A stretch of DNA of 64,000 bases from Paenibacillus farraposensis (GTDB taxonomy: Bacteria > Bacillota > Bacilli > Paenibacillales > Paenibacillaceae), in assembly GCF_020736845.1 (NCBI RefSeq), contig NZ_JAFFQR010000112.1, positions 503,415 through 567,414 on the forward strand, written 5' to 3'. Of this stretch, positions 9,664 to 18,362 are shown in pieces; within the stretch, counting starts at the first letter, position 1; every line of letters starts with the position of its first letter. The notes beneath the pieces are model-generated. The model was given only the letters and a program-made list of their open reading frames with translations, had not been told where the DNA came from and searched no databases. Position numbers and translations under genes: made by a program.

Positions 9664-10007
9664 CAAAAAAAGGTCCTTTCTCCCGGTAAGGGACGAAAAG
9701 ACCGTGGTACCACCCTCGTTAAACAATGAAGCCCAGCTCACCTGTTGTTCTGCCTGCCAGCCATACAGGTGCTTATTACGCTACGCATCATCATCTCGCT
9801 CTGCACGTTGTAACGGTCGTGAACCGGTATCCTCTACTTGCCCATTCGTCACCACTTGACGCCTGAGATTCAAGGAACTGCTCCGGAGCGAACTTCAACA
9901 GCCCAATACTTGTAGAAACGCTCTCAATCCTACGGCGCTTCCTCCCTGTTCAATCGGCCACTGCCTACTCTTCTCCATCAAGACATTTTTAAAATTTCGA
10001 ACTATTG
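9664..10007 (-). promoter_or_regulatory. T-box leader sensing tRNA-Phe, upstream of pheST
   Basis: On the minus strand the leader begins with GATGGAGAAGAGTAG (9979-9965), a typical Stem I base. The specifier region has UUC at 9892-9890, aligned with the specifier position of the Leu T-box elsewhere in this window. The T-box GGGTGGTACCACG is followed by a terminator hairpin with a run of T just before pheS. UUC is a Phe codon, so uncharged tRNA-Phe should favour antitermination. The specifier assignment is by alignment with the other leader, not by folding. Confidence 0.92.
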
Positions 10008-10013
10008 TTCATT

Positions 10014-10042
10014 ATTATATGCAAACTGCCGCCCTTTGGCAA
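10014..10042 (-). promoter_or_regulatory. Sigma-A promoter of the pheST operon
   Basis: On the minus strand TTGCCA (10042-10037) and TATAAT (10019-10014) are separated by exactly 17 bases. The predicted start falls just before the T-box Stem I. Confidence 0.8.
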
Positions 10043-10049
10043 GCCGAGC

Positions 10050-11915
10050 CTATGTTTCACTCCTATTGATGCTAGAAAAATCCAACCTATTCAGCCTGGC
10101 ACGAATACGTCTGATTTCTCTCAGATGGTCATCATGTTCATCCAACATCCCGGTCATGCCCATCAGCTCTGTCAGACGCAGCTCTAATCGCATACGCTCC
10201 TCGCGCTGCTCCTGATCTTCCGGCTCCTGCTGACGGCTTCGCTCATCCTCCTGCTTTTCGTCGGCTGTTCCCTCATAGATTTCGAATCCGCCTCCAGGCT
10301 TCATATCGAGCAGCCGGGTTGCCGTACACCGTATCAGCTCCCGGTCATGTGAGACCAGTACCATGGCCCCGTCATAGCTGCGCAAAGAATTCTCTACAAT
10401 TTCACGGGTTTCAATATCAAAGTAATTCGTCGGCTCATCAAGCACCAGTAGATTGGCTCCACTAAAGTACAAGCGTAGAAAAGCTGCTCTGCATTTCTCT
10501 CCCATACTAAGCGTCCCGATCCTTTTGAATACATCCTCTTTGGCAAACAGAAAGCAGCCCAGCACTGTTCTCGCTTCCGTTTGTGTCATCGTCGGGAGGG
10601 AAAGCAGGCTGTCCAGTAATGTCTGATCCTCCGGAAGCTGCTCCAGCTCCTGTGAAAAATATCCGATGTTCAGCTGTGGATTGGCTGTGATGCTCCCGGT
10701 CTGTATCTTCAGCTGACCCGTCAATAACCGAAGCAGCGTAGTCTTGCCGATTCCGTTCGGCCCCCGAACAGCAAGGCGGTCACCACGCGCAATGTTCAGA
10801 TTAAGCTCCTTCACAATAACACGGTCGCCGTAACTAAAGCCAACCTGCTCGGCACGCAGCAAATATTTAGCCTGAAATCCGCTATCGCTTAATTTCATAT
10901 GCAAAGACGCAGCTTCACGCGGCTTTTCCACCCGATTGGCCTCTAGCCGCTCCAGTTCCCTCTCCTTTGCATGATAACGGGAAATATTTTTATTAGCCCT
11001 GGCCTTATAAAAGCTCTGCGTCACAGCCATCTCAACCTTGGAGGCTGCACGATGCGCTCGATTAAACCATTCATTGTAATTTCGAATCGTCTCTTCCAAC
11101 GCCTTTCTTGCCAGCTCCTGCTTCCGGTATTGGGTTTCCTGCTCGCGCAATTCCCGCTCCTTTTGCGCTTTATACTCCTGATAGCCGCCTTTATAGCGCT
11201 CAATGCCTGTGAATGTCAGCTCAACGATGCTGGTAGCCACCTTATCCAAAAAGGCTCTGTCATGCGATACAAACAGCAGCGTTCCATGATACGTAGACAG
11301 CCACTGCTCCAGCCACAGCAAGCTTTCGGCATCCAGATGGTTGGTCGGCTCATCCAGCACCAATAGCTTCGGCTGACTGACCATCAGCCCGGCCAACCGC
11401 ACTCTCGTCTTCTGCCCGCCACTCAGGTCACCATAGGCAATGGACCACGTCTCCGCAGGCATTCCCATTCGGGTTAGTGCCTTTTCGACCTCTGACTCCC
11501 AGGCAAAGCCCTGCAGACGTTCATATTCATTCATGAGCGCGCCGTAACGCTCGAGATGACGATCCGTATCCTTCCCGGCACCGGCCAGGTCCGCTTCAAG
11601 CTGCCTCAATGCTTGCTTGAGCCCCCAATGCTGAGGGCTAGCCTGCTGTGCTGCCTCCAGTGCGGTTCGAGATCCATTCACCGTATTCTGCTGTTTTAGC
11701 CAGCCCCGCTCTTCCGGTGGCAATTCATGCTCGACCTTACCAGAGGTTGGAGCTTCATCACCCAGTAATATTCGTAATAGCGTCGTTTTGCCCGCTCCAT
11801 TTCTTCCAAACAGCGCGAGCCGTTCTCCCTCCGCCACATCCAGCGACACATGCTCGAACAAAGAAATTCCGTTCCATTCCTTTACAACATCACGAACACG
11901 TAAAATGGTCTTCAT
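10050..11915 (-). CDS. ABC-F family ATPase (ribosomal protection-like)
   Basis: The 621-residue protein has two ABC ATPase domains and no membrane segment. Domain 1 has Walker A GRNGAGKTT, signature LSGGQKTR and Walker B LLVLDEPTNHLD. Domain 2 has GPNGIGKTT, signature LSMGEKCR and LLVLDEPTNYFD. A charged linker of about 80 residues (EYKAQKERELREQETQYRK onward) lies between them, and a Glu/Arg-rich tail closes the protein. ABC-F proteins act on the ribosome E site; some (Vga, Lsa, Msr, VmlR types) give resistance to ribosome-targeting antibiotics. An attenuator-like leader upstream supports antibiotic induction, but the substrate class cannot be read from sequence. Confidence 0.85.
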   Translation of the reverse strand: MKTILRVRDVVKEWNGISLFEHVSLDVAEGERLALFGRNGAGKTTLLRILLGDEAPTSGKVEHELPPEERGWLKQQNTVNGSRTALEAAQQASPQHWGLKQALRQLEADLAGAGKDTDRHLERYGALMNEYERLQGFAWESEVEKALTRMGMPAETWSIAYGDLSGGQKTRVRLAGLMVSQPKLLVLDEPTNHLDAESLLWLEQWLSTYHGTLLFVSHDRAFLDKVATSIVELTFTGIERYKGGYQEYKAQKERELREQETQYRKQELARKALEETIRNYNEWFNRAHRAASKVEMAVTQSFYKARANKNISRYHAKERELERLEANRVEKPREAASLHMKLSDSGFQAKYLLRAEQVGFSYGDRVIVKELNLNIARGDRLAVRGPNGIGKTTLLRLLTGQLKIQTGSITANPQLNIGYFSQELEQLPEDQTLLDSLLSLPTMTQTEARTVLGCFLFAKEDVFKRIGTLSMGEKCRAAFLRLYFSGANLLVLDEPTNYFDIETREIVENSLRSYDGAMVLVSHDRELIRCTATRLLDMKPGGGFEIYEGTADEKQEDERSRQQEPEDQEQREERMRLELRLTELMGMTGMLDEHDDHLREIRRIRARLNRLDFSSINRSET

Positions 11916-11960
11916 ACCATCATCATCCTTTCCAGTCCGGCCTTTTCGACCGGAAGCAAT

Positions 11961-11985
11961 AAAAAAAGCCGCAGAAGGCTGCGAC
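11961..11985 (-). terminator. Attenuator-type terminator in the ABC-F leader
   Basis: On the minus strand GTCGCAG-CCTT-CTGCGGC (11985-11968) forms a 7-bp stem followed by seven T. It lies within the leader, 46 bases before the ABC-F start, so it would stop transcription before the gene unless relieved. Confidence 0.75.
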
Positions 11986-12184
11986 TTGCATACGAGGAAA
12001 TAGAATGACTGCTATGAATTGTTTCAAAATACGCTTATGCAAAAATAAAACCATGAACGAAATAAACGACTCCCGTCCTGGAATAAACGTATACGTCCCA
12101 ATCTCATTTCAGACACACTTCTCCCCGTTGCAGCTTGCAGCCGCCTGCCAGTAACTGTGCAGTTGAATGGGAAAATTAGTGTGC

Positions 12185-12220
12185 TTACTTCATCGGACGT
12201 ATGGTTACCTTCCTTTTCAT
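12185..12220 (-). CDS. Possible 11-codon leader peptide of the ABC-F gene
   Basis: A short frame, MKRKVTIRPMK then stop, lies just after the predicted promoter and far upstream of the attenuator. Leader peptides of this kind control several ABC-F resistance genes by ribosome stalling. There is no convincing Shine-Dalgarno before this ATG, and the inner ATG-AAG-TAA could be read instead from the AGGAAGG inside it. Support is positional only. Confidence 0.3.
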   Translation of the reverse strand: MKRKVTIRPMK

Positions 12221-12239
12221 GGGATACTTGCATGCAGTC

Positions 12240-12267
12240 AGTATAGCAGATCCAATCGCATTTGCAA
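12240..12267 (-). promoter_or_regulatory. Candidate promoter of the ABC-F gene
   Basis: On the minus strand TTGCAA (12267-12262) and TATACT (12245-12240) are 16 bases apart (17 if TTTGCA is used). It lies in the gap after the pectate lyase stop and leaves a leader of about 315 nt. Confidence 0.55.
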
Positions 12268-12279
12268 ATAAAACCGGGG

Positions 12280-13317
12280 TTATTTTCCAAATACCAAGGT
12301 TGTATTAGACGAACCGGCATATTTGGTTACAAACTCTTTGGTATACTCAGGAGTTCGAACCTGGTAGCTGTAGTTCTTGCTTGGATTCCAGCTGGTTACA
12401 CGCGATTTTTGGTTTTTGATGGCGGGATAACTCCCCACATCTTTAAACTCGCCATTGGCTTTATCATCAAGAATACCACCCTTTTCACTACCTTTGCCAA
12501 AGTAGTTGTACTCGGAATAAATTCTTGCATTCGTAGCGATGGTGTAAGCCAGTTGGAAGTTATTAATATAGTTATTTTTAACATGGAAATATCCATATCT
12601 CATAAGCCCTGGGCCACGGACAAGCAAGTTTTCAAAATAATTATTGGCAATTGTCATATGAGGCATGCCATCATAATTTTTATTGCCATCATCAGGGTAA
12701 CCCAGAATGAGACCATATTTATGATTAGCAAACTTCGAATTACTAATGGTTACATAATCAGCCGATTGTCCTATATACAAAAGTTTGTCCAAATCTGAAC
12801 CATTCGGATTATAATTGTGACCCGCAAAAGTAACATGATCAATCCAATAATTAGTACCCGCAGTAAGATTTAGCTGGATGTCATCGTTGCCGTTAATGTT
12901 GGCACTGTGCTCAAAGGTTAAATTTTGAAAGATTACATTTCCTGAGTTAGCTGTTGTTTTGAAATGAATATTGACCAGCTTGTTTTGCGCGTAAGAACCA
13001 ATAAGCGATTTGTTGGAACCCATGTTGATGACGGTTTTGGAGGAAGCAGAAATATGTTTTTCAATCACCAAAATTTTTGGAGTGGAATCCCCTAACTGAT
13101 TTTTCAAATCGTTTAGATTGTTGATATAAATAACCTGCCCGTTTTTGCCGCCGGTCGTACTAGGCTTGGAAGCCCCATTTTCATTAGCCTGTCCGGCAAA
13201 GCCAGTCAATCCGTTCGTCGATGTATTCGGAAAGTCAGCCTCCGCAAACGAAGATCTTGCCGGAAAGCCGAAGAGCACAAACGTTAAGGCTAAAAAAAGA
13301 AAAGAAATTCTCCTCAT
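12280..13317 (-). CDS. Secreted pectate lyase, polysaccharide lyase family 1
   Basis: The 345-residue protein has a Sec signal peptide (MRRISFLFLALTFVLFGFP, probable cut after SSFA). The mature part has the right-handed beta-helix pattern of PL1 pectate lyases: NKSLIGSYAQNKLVN, IQLNLTAGTNYWIDHVTF (the vWiDH motif), then VTISNSKF, MTIANNYFENLLVRGPGLMRYG and VKNNYINN. It should cleave polygalacturonate by beta-elimination outside the cell, fitting a plant-associated Paenibacillus. In the second metal/substrate region the usual RxPxxR appears as VRGPGLMR. It is monocistronic. Confidence 0.9.
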   Translation of the reverse strand: MRRISFLFLALTFVLFGFPARSSFAEADFPNTSTNGLTGFAGQANENGASKPSTTGGKNGQVIYINNLNDLKNQLGDSTPKILVIEKHISASSKTVINMGSNKSLIGSYAQNKLVNIHFKTTANSGNVIFQNLTFEHSANINGNDDIQLNLTAGTNYWIDHVTFAGHNYNPNGSDLDKLLYIGQSADYVTISNSKFANHKYGLILGYPDDGNKNYDGMPHMTIANNYFENLLVRGPGLMRYGYFHVKNNYINNFQLAYTIATNARIYSEYNYFGKGSEKGGILDDKANGEFKDVGSYPAIKNQKSRVTSWNPSKNYSYQVRTPEYTKEFVTKYAGSSNTTLVFGK

Positions 13318-13342
13318 TACAGTTACACCATCCTTTTTTTGT

Positions 13343-13372
13343 ATTATATTCCATCAACCTGACTATACTCAA
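13343..13372 (-). promoter_or_regulatory. Candidate promoter of the pectate lyase gene
   Basis: On the minus strand TTGAGT (13372-13367) and TATAAT (13348-13343) are 18 bases apart. This leaves a leader of about 20 nt with AAAGGATGG before the ATG at 13317. Confidence 0.6.
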
Positions 13373-13544
13373 TTTTCAGGGAATGGTAAATAGTTCTTTT
13401 ATCTGTTTATTTATAGGATATAAGCGAAAAATTTGGATTTACATTTTGTATAATAGTGTAAAATATGGTTCAGAAGAACGTAAAAAACCAGGATACCCAA
13501 TGGGCCCCCGGCTAAAGTATGTTCATCTAATTATGAGAAAAACA

Positions 13545-13571
13545 AAAACCCCTGTTAATACAAGGGTTTTT
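13545..13571 (-). terminator. Terminator after tRNA-Gly
   Basis: On the minus strand AAAACCCTTGT pairs with ACAGGGGTTTT, followed by a T-rich run (TTTTTGTTTTTC). Confidence 0.8.
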
Positions 13572-13588
13572 AACGCCTTAAAACAGAA

Positions 13589-13659
13589 AGCGGGTGATGG
13601 GAATCGAACCCACGCTATCAGCTTGGAAGGCTGAAGTTCTACCATTGAACTACACCCGC
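13589..13659 (-). tRNA. tRNA-Gly (TCC)
   Basis: A cloverleaf of 71 nt. Acceptor GCGGGTG pairs with CACCCGC; the anticodon arm is TCAGC-CTTCCAA-GCTGA with anticodon TCC; the T arm is GTGGG-TTCGATT-CCCAT. The CCA end is not encoded. A terminator follows. Confidence 0.97.
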
Positions 13660-13766
13660 ATTTTTAAAACATCTCTATTCTTTTGTAGACACGCTCAGAC
13701 TAATGTCATACAACTGAATCGGGATGTTATCTATTATAACTTACCTGTCTGTAAATTGCAAGTAAA

Positions 13767-15908
13767 CTACATACTATCCTGAGCCAGCCAATTCATAGGC
13801 TCGCGCAAAAATAATTTTTCAAAGGCTTCGGCCGGAATGGGACGGCTAAAATAATACCCCTGCCCTTCATGACATTCCTGGGCCTGCAAAAAGTGAAGCT
13901 GCTCCTCGTTTTCCACGCCTTCTGCCGTAACCTTCAGCTTCAAATGGTGAGCCATGGAGGCAATGGTAGATACAATGGCCGCATTTTTGCTATCGACCAG
14001 TACCTCATTTACAAAGGAACGGTCAATTTTAAGACGATCTATCGGAAGGTTTTTCAAGTAATGCAGCGAGCTGTAGCCTGTACCAAAATCATCGATACTG
14101 ATTGCAACCCCGATAGCCTTTATATTTCTCAACTGTTCAAAAGCCAGATCCTTGTCAAAGGTCATACTCTCGGTGATCTCCAGTTCCAGATAGCGCGGTT
14201 CCAATTCTGTACAGGTCAAAATACCTTGAATAACATCTACCAGTTTTTTTTGCTGAAATTGGCGCATGGATAAATTGACCGATATCGGGATCGGTTGGTA
14301 TCCGGCCTCCTGCCAGCGTTTATTTTGCAGACACGCCTCCCGTAACACCCACTCCCCCAACGGTACGATCAAGCCGCTTTCTTCAGCTACAGAGATAAAC
14401 TCTCCCGGCATCACCATCCCGCGATGGGGATGATTCCAACGCACCATCGCTTCCAAGCTGGTCAGCTCGCCGCTTTGCAGGTGAATACGAGGTTGATACA
14501 CCAACGAAAATTCTTCATTTTCGAGCGCCCGTCTTAGATCATTTTCCAACTGGAGTCTTTCGTGCGCCCGCATTTGCATCACACTGACATACCGCTGAAA
14601 GTTTACTCCTTGCTCCTTGGCACTGTGAACAGCAGTATCTGCATGATGAATGAGCTGGTCGCTCTGACTCGCATCGAGCGGATACACAGCAATACCTACG
14701 CTCGCCATCACATGATAAGATTCTCCGTTAATATCAAAAGGCTGGTCGAACAGTTTCACCAAATCATCAATACGAGTTCCCATCGCATCGCTATTTTCGT
14801 ACCCTGTTAAAAGAAATGCAAACTCATCTCCGCCCATGCTAAAGACCTCTTCTCCCTCATGGCTAAAATGCCCTAAACGTTCACCAACCGCATACAGCAA
14901 GTAATTCCCTGCCGTATGTCCAAGCGAATCATTAATCGTTTTGAAGCGGTCAATATTCAGCACTAAAAGCGCTACACTCTCATCAGGCTTCAGTGAATTA
15001 CGCAACAATTTGTCCAGGCGTTGGGAGAGCCGACGACGGTTTGGAAGTCCTGTTATATCATCCGTATAGGCAATGTAATTAAACTCAGATTCTGCTGCCT
15101 GCTTTTCATGATAGGGAATCAGAACCATAAGCCGGACCAAACCGTTTAACAGATCATAATATCCCGCCGCATTAATCAAAAGTCCTATCAGATGATTGAC
15201 ATCGCTCAGTTGCCCGGAACACATATAAAACAGCTGGCTTACAACACAAAGCCCCGTTCCACGGCTAATAAGCAGCATGCCATATTCCGCAAGGAGGAGT
15301 TCGCGATGTTTCCATACACCGTACACAAAACTAGACACGAACAGAAACATGACCGCCAGATTCAATATCAATCCCAGGCTACCCGATTCATATCCCATAC
15401 GAAGATCTGGCAGCTCTGCACCATAGACCTTAATAACTCCCAGAATCAGTAGAGCGAAGCCTATACCCACCCACAAAGCAACAGTCTTGTATCCGAATTT
15501 TGTTTTTCTGAAGGGAAGAAAGCAAATAAGTAAAAGCATCACCGCAGTAAAGGCGCGGTTTACAAACAAAAGCCATAACGAAACATCCGGAGACAAAGCA
15601 TAGTCCGTCAGGCTTGCGAAACTAACCGAAACGACATGAATAAGGTAAAGCAGGCCTGATACCAGAAATGTTGGAGCAATAAAAAATCTCTGCCAGGACA
15701 ACTCCTCTAACAGAACAGACCAGGACTGATAAAAAATAGAAAAACAAATTGAGGCACAGGCAAATCCTACAATTGGATAGAACAAGAAAAAAACATTATG
15801 AGAGTATAATTTATTCAAAGTTACATGAAATAATTGAGCCAAAGCAAACAGGACTAACGCAAAAATACCAATACCTATTGTTTTCTTTACTTCCAACCGC
15901 ATATTCAT
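13767..15908 (-). CDS. Membrane-anchored GGDEF/EAL cyclic-di-GMP protein
   Basis: The 713-residue protein starts with about eight hydrophobic segments (residues 10-265), a membrane sensor of the MASE type. The GGDEF domain follows (DDITGLPNRRRL, then intact SMGGDEFAF near residue 360), so it may make cyclic-di-GMP. The EAL domain (about 435-700) reads EAM where most read EAL, but keeps the catalytic Glu, ITES, IDDFGTGYSS, LKIDRSFV and AEGVE, so phosphodiesterase activity remains plausible. The ATG at 15908 has a GGGGG ribosome site. It is monocistronic. Confidence 0.92.
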   Translation of the reverse strand: MNMRLEVKKTIGIGIFALVLFALAQLFHVTLNKLYSHNVFFLFYPIVGFACASICFSIFYQSWSVLLEELSWQRFFIAPTFLVSGLLYLIHVVSVSFASLTDYALSPDVSLWLLFVNRAFTAVMLLLICFLPFRKTKFGYKTVALWVGIGFALLILGVIKVYGAELPDLRMGYESGSLGLILNLAVMFLFVSSFVYGVWKHRELLLAEYGMLLISRGTGLCVVSQLFYMCSGQLSDVNHLIGLLINAAGYYDLLNGLVRLMVLIPYHEKQAAESEFNYIAYTDDITGLPNRRRLSQRLDKLLRNSLKPDESVALLVLNIDRFKTINDSLGHTAGNYLLYAVGERLGHFSHEGEEVFSMGGDEFAFLLTGYENSDAMGTRIDDLVKLFDQPFDINGESYHVMASVGIAVYPLDASQSDQLIHHADTAVHSAKEQGVNFQRYVSVMQMRAHERLQLENDLRRALENEEFSLVYQPRIHLQSGELTSLEAMVRWNHPHRGMVMPGEFISVAEESGLIVPLGEWVLREACLQNKRWQEAGYQPIPISVNLSMRQFQQKKLVDVIQGILTCTELEPRYLELEITESMTFDKDLAFEQLRNIKAIGVAISIDDFGTGYSSLHYLKNLPIDRLKIDRSFVNEVLVDSKNAAIVSTIASMAHHLKLKVTAEGVENEEQLHFLQAQECHEGQGYYFSRPIPAEAFEKLFLREPMNWLAQDSM

Positions 15909-16245
15909 TCAGCCCCCTGTATATCGGAGTTTCCGCTCATCTAAGACGTTTGACAGCTTTGGAAGCCGTTGTATAAGTCTATAGTATCAAAAAAAATGTT
16001 GTATTCTGGTATATAATAGCATTTTATCTGTGAAAGGTGAATCATTTTTTTAGCCTTATATTCACGAATTGTTTTTCGCATTTACGCAAAAAAAAAAAAA
16101 AAGAGCTTCCAGCATCAAAAAAGCACACAATCTTTTCAGATCATGCGCTCCAGTCGACCTTCTTCAAAAAAATGATACCTAACTTTACCGCTGTGCAATG
16201 TAAAAGAAATTGTAACAGCAGTCCTTTTGCGAAAAAGCATACATA
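15909..16245. other. Gene-free gap upstream of the GGDEF/EAL gene
   Basis: This AT-rich spacer of about 340 nt holds no convincing gene. It contains a run of 15 A at 16088-16102 and presumably the promoter of the GGDEF/EAL gene. I see no strong terminator for the histidine kinase, which is transcribed towards this gap. Confidence 0.5.
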
Positions 16246-17349
16246 CTAAACGACAGGAAGCGTGATTATAAATTGCGTCCCCCTTCCATGCTTACTGTCT
16301 ACATGGATAAAGCCTCCATGATTTTTAATGATTCGATAGCTCACAGCCAACCCCAAACCAGTTCCGCTTTCTTTGGTTGTAAAAAAGGGATCGAATAAAC
16401 GTGACAATGTATTGTGATCCATGCCCAATCCGTTATCCTCAATGCAAATGTGGACATAGGAGCCCTCAAGCACGGTATGGATATCGATGCATCCCTCTCG
16501 TTCCCTACTAATACTTTCGATGGCATCCAACGAATTTTTTATCATATTTAGCATAACCTGTTTAATCTGTTTTACATCAATAGAAACCCTCATAAGCTTG
16601 TCATTTTCATTCAGTGCAATCTGGCAACCCTTCATCAACGCCTCGCTTTCTGTCAGCATCACAACCTCTTTCAGCAATCCCATCACAGATACAGCCGTTT
16701 TTTGCGGGGCCGAAGGCTTGGATGAATTCAAAAACTCATAAATAATGTCGTTCGCACGATCGATTTCTGTTAAAATAATCCGGGCATACTCATCCCTGCC
16801 CAATTCCATCAAATGCGGCCGCAGCAATTGAATAAAACCCCGAATTGCAGTTAGCGGATTACGGATTTCATGAGCTATGGACGCAGAGATGCGTCCCAGC
16901 ATCGCCAGCTTGTCATTTTGGTATGCCGTTTGCTCAATCTGCTTGTAATCCGATACATCTTTGACGCTGAACAAAAAATCGCCATCCATCTGATCCCCGT
17001 AGGTCACTGTCATCAACCAATGCCGACCATACTCATCAATCAACTCGTGATAGCGTTTTCTATGAAAGATAGTTTCTTTATAAATCCTCAAGATTTTCTT
17101 CTTCTTAAATCGACTTAACTCAGGAAGATGCAATATTTGCATCAGGTTGCGACCCGCCAGCGAACTACGCGATAATTCCAGCAATTTTGCCATTTGCACG
17201 TTAATAAAGGTCAGTACCCCGTCACTGTCAAACAGCATGATACCACTATCCAGGTTCTCCAGCACATTTTCATACTTGTTATTGGCGATCTGTGTGGGAG
17301 GGCAAGCTCCCACGGTATCAAGCAAGGCTTCTTGGAATTCACTGATCAT
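16246..17349 (-). CDS. Soluble PAS-domain sensor histidine kinase (sporulation-kinase-like)
   Basis: A PAS domain (NLDSGIMLFDSDGVLTFIN, near residue 35) precedes a HisKA domain with the phosphoacceptor H in SIAHEIRNPLTAIRGF, then a HATPase with N box (MLNMIKNSLDAI), G1 (IEDNGLGMD), F box (LFDPFFTTK) and G2 (GTGLGLAVSYRII). There is no membrane segment and no paired regulator gene, as in orphan kinases feeding the Spo0 phosphorelay. I chose the ATG at 17349 because AAGGGGG lies nine bases upstream; an ATG at 17400 has no such site. The phosphorelay link is inference. Confidence 0.88.
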   Translation of the reverse strand: MISEFQEALLDTVGACPPTQIANNKYENVLENLDSGIMLFDSDGVLTFINVQMAKLLELSRSSLAGRNLMQILHLPELSRFKKKKILRIYKETIFHRKRYHELIDEYGRHWLMTVTYGDQMDGDFLFSVKDVSDYKQIEQTAYQNDKLAMLGRISASIAHEIRNPLTAIRGFIQLLRPHLMELGRDEYARIILTEIDRANDIIYEFLNSSKPSAPQKTAVSVMGLLKEVVMLTESEALMKGCQIALNENDKLMRVSIDVKQIKQVMLNMIKNSLDAIESISREREGCIDIHTVLEGSYVHICIEDNGLGMDHNTLSRLFDPFFTTKESGTGLGLAVSYRIIKNHGGFIHVDSKHGRGTQFIITLPVV

Positions 17350-17504
17350 GCCAGGCTTCCCCCTTGTTTCGGAATGATAAACTGGCCGTATCGGACGCAT
17401 AACATTATTGAAGAAGAGAAAGATATCTATCGACTACCCTTCACTGGTGTAGAAAACAGATTCACAGAATTCCGACCATCTCTTTCCAATTCGAGTCTTA
17501 TTTT

Positions 17505-17534
17505 ATCATAGACAAGACCAAGGACTCGAGTCAA
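17505..17534 (-). promoter_or_regulatory. Candidate promoter of the PAS histidine kinase
   Basis: On the minus strand TTGACT (17534-17529) and TATGAT (17510-17505) are 18 bases apart. The predicted leader is about 150 nt. Confidence 0.45.
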
Positions 17535-17637
17535 TCGGAAAAAGTGTCGAATCCACATTTTTATCCTGTTTTCTTTCGTCATAATATCTGCGCAACATTG
17601 CCAAAACGAAAGAATAAGTTAGGAATAAGCGCCCTAC

Positions 17638-17678
17638 ACACCAAAGAAGCTCTCCATTCTAGAGAGCTTCTTTGGTGT
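17638..17678 (-). terminator. Long perfect hairpin after the small Cys protein gene
   Basis: The arms 17638-17654 and 17662-17678 form a perfect 17-bp stem with a 7-nt loop, eight bases past the stop at 17687. There is no following T run on the minus strand, so it may act as an mRNA 3' stabiliser or a weak terminator. Confidence 0.6.
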
Positions 17679-17686
17679 ATAGGAGG

Positions 17687-18103
17687 TCAACTGCCGCTCT
17701 TATTATGTTGAAGCCGGGATCGTCTTTGGCTCATCACAGCCAGTCTTCGCTTAAGCTCCGCTTGCCATTTTTCATCGTTCATCTGCTTGGCTACCATTAA
17801 CAAATCAAGGGACATATCAATTTGGCGCTTCACAATTTCAAATGCATCTTCACTCTCACGATTTACACAGTTTTCAAATATCGTATCATCATCTTCCATG
17901 ACATAATCCTGAAAATCAATTTCGGTTGCCCCGTCTCCATGTGCATATTCAGCCAAAATTTCATATTCATTTTCGACTTTATAATGAACTTCAATGCGAC
18001 GACATACCGGGCAAAACAGCAAAGGAACATTATGAACTTGGGTACGGTAATGCTTCAGCGTTCCCTTGGTTCCAACCATGCTTGCTCCACAGCAATAACT
18101 CAT
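17687..18103 (-). CDS. Small cysteine-rich hypothetical protein
   Basis: The 138-residue protein has MSYCCG at its start and FCPVCRR near residue 30, a possible zinc site. An acidic middle (DFQDYVMEDDDTIFE) leads to a helical Arg/Lys-rich C-terminus (ELKRRLAVMSQRRSRLQ). No family was recognised. The ATG at 18103 has GGAGG about ten bases upstream. It ends beside a long hairpin and appears monocistronic. Confidence 0.65.
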   Translation of the reverse strand: MSYCCGASMVGTKGTLKHYRTQVHNVPLLFCPVCRRIEVHYKVENEYEILAEYAHGDGATEIDFQDYVMEDDDTIFENCVNRESEDAFEIVKRQIDMSLDLLMVAKQMNDEKWQAELKRRLAVMSQRRSRLQHNKSGS

Positions 18104-18288
18104 CCGGGCTCAGCCTCCTCTGAACAAAACCTGTTCTGCCTTGTTATCTTCTACACTACCTTATTCGCTTTCGTCTGCCAAAATTCCTCTAGAACATAAC
18201 AACATTTCCATAATTATTTGTTACTCAATATATGCTACTTCATGCACACAGGCTCGCCCTAATATCTTCCAGCATAGCGCAGGCAAGT

Positions 18289-18330
18289 AAGCCCCCAATA
18301 TCGGACAGAAATACCGTTTGTTGGGGGCTT
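18289..18330 (-). terminator. Terminator-like hairpin after the peroxiredoxin gene
   Basis: AAGCCCCCAA (18289-18298) pairs perfectly with TTGGGGGCTT (18321-18330). The T tract is poor on both strands, so efficiency is uncertain. Confidence 0.55.
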
Positions 18331-18362
18331 GGTTGTTCAGTATTCAATTGGTGGATCTTATA

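Noticed and set aside
12024..12320. 98-codon minus-strand frame in the ABC-F leader
   Set aside because: It overlaps the pectate lyase end and the ABC-F promoter, has no Shine-Dalgarno and no recognisable domain.
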